In this document: positions 13,521-13,669 of the stretch, one piece after another
How the letters are laid out: every line of letters starts with the position of its first letter
Numbering within the stretch: the stretch's first letter is position 1
Origin: an uncultured Clostridia bacterium
Lineage (GTDB): Bacteria > Bacillota > Clostridia > Peptostreptococcales > Anaerovoracaceae
Direction: 5' to 3'
DNA: 13,669 nucleotides
NCBI GenBank assembly: GCA_937915045.1
Contig: CALDNM010000124.1
Coordinates: forward strand, 1-13,669
Notes under the pieces: generated by a model
Seen by the model: the letters and a program-made list of their open reading frames with translations, nothing else
Database searches by the model: none
Told to the model about the DNA's origin: nothing
Program-made: the position numbers and the translations under genes

Positions 13521-13669
13521 CTATTTCTTCAGAAGTTCGAGAGCTTTTGATGTTATGTCGTCCGCTGTCATCCCGTATTTTTTCAGGAGTTCATCAGGCG
13601 ATCCCGATTCTCCGAACGTATCCTGCTGCCCGATGAATCCCATTTTCACAGGACACCTTCGTGCCAGCA
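13521..13669 (-). CDS. Transketolase, C-terminal subunit or domain (last 48 residues)
   Basis: The end of a protein that enters from the right edge. Seen: 48 residues and a TAG stop (13521-13523). The segment IGQQDTFGESGSPDELLKKY followed by GMTADDITSKALELLKK is the typical end of the transketolase C-terminal domain (DTFGESG-x-P-x-ELLxKYG), which in many Clostridia is a separate small subunit of a split transketolase; the related DXP synthase end differs. Transketolase moves two-carbon units between sugar phosphates in the pentose phosphate pathway using thiamine diphosphate. Whether this is a split or a full-length enzyme cannot be told from this fragment. It is separated from recA by about 146 bases carrying the recA promoter. 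Confidence 0.85.
   Translation of the reverse strand, partial: LARRCPVKMGFIGQQDTFGESGSPDELLKKYGMTADDITSKALELLKK

Noticed and set aside
1..13669. Mobile elements, CRISPR arrays, tRNA or rRNA genes, toxin-antitoxin or phage genes
   Set aside because: I looked on both strands and found no direct-repeat arrays, transposase-like frames, terminal inverted repeats, tRNA-like folds or toxin-antitoxin pairs.

Overview
The window looks like chromosomal core sequence from a Gram-positive anaerobe of the class Clostridia. Four things point there: the gene families and gene order (iscS-iscU-alaS, rplU-rpmA-obgE, the TIGR03960/TIGR03936 radical-SAM pair), strong AGGAGG-type ribosome binding sites, a Bacillus/Clostridium-type LexA box in front of recA, and a cell-wall sorting signal of SPxTG type. 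Base composition is moderate and codon use looks even. A family-level placement (for example an Anaerovoracaceae-like lineage) would be a guess.

Every supported gene is on the minus strand, so transcription runs from high to low coordinates. From the right: the tail of a transketolase C-terminal-type subunit (13521-13669, cut by the edge); recA (12301-13374) with a sigma-A-type promoter, a LexA box and its own terminator; an HPt phosphotransfer gene (11717-12061) interrupted by an in-frame TAG at codon 6; the ribosomal unit rplU-rpmA (10658-11507) with a strong promoter and a structured L21-type leader; obgE, an HD-domain hydrolase, a TIGR03960 radical-SAM protein and a TIGR03936 protein packed together (6209-10588); comEA and a sortase-anchored surface protein as a two-gene unit with its own near-consensus promoter (3695-6189); a monocistronic DUF896 gene; iscS-iscU for iron-sulfur cluster assembly (1650-3287); and the first 508 codons of alaS, cut by the left edge.

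Most of this is housekeeping: recombination and SOS repair, the 50S subunit and its assembly GTPase, Fe-S assembly and tRNA charging. The less ordinary points are these. (1) The HPt frame has an amber codon right after its start. (2) L27 is encoded directly in the form that Prp protease normally produces, and no prp gene lies between rplU and rpmA. (3) L21 carries a charged linker and an HeH/SAP-like C-terminal module. (4) comEA is co-transcribed with a 586-residue SPQTG-anchored protein instead of comEB/comEC. (5) A strong terminator sits only 25 bases before the obgE start. I saw no mobile element, CRISPR array, tRNA, rRNA or defence island, and no clear new multi-gene system. The comEA/surface-protein pair is the closest candidate.
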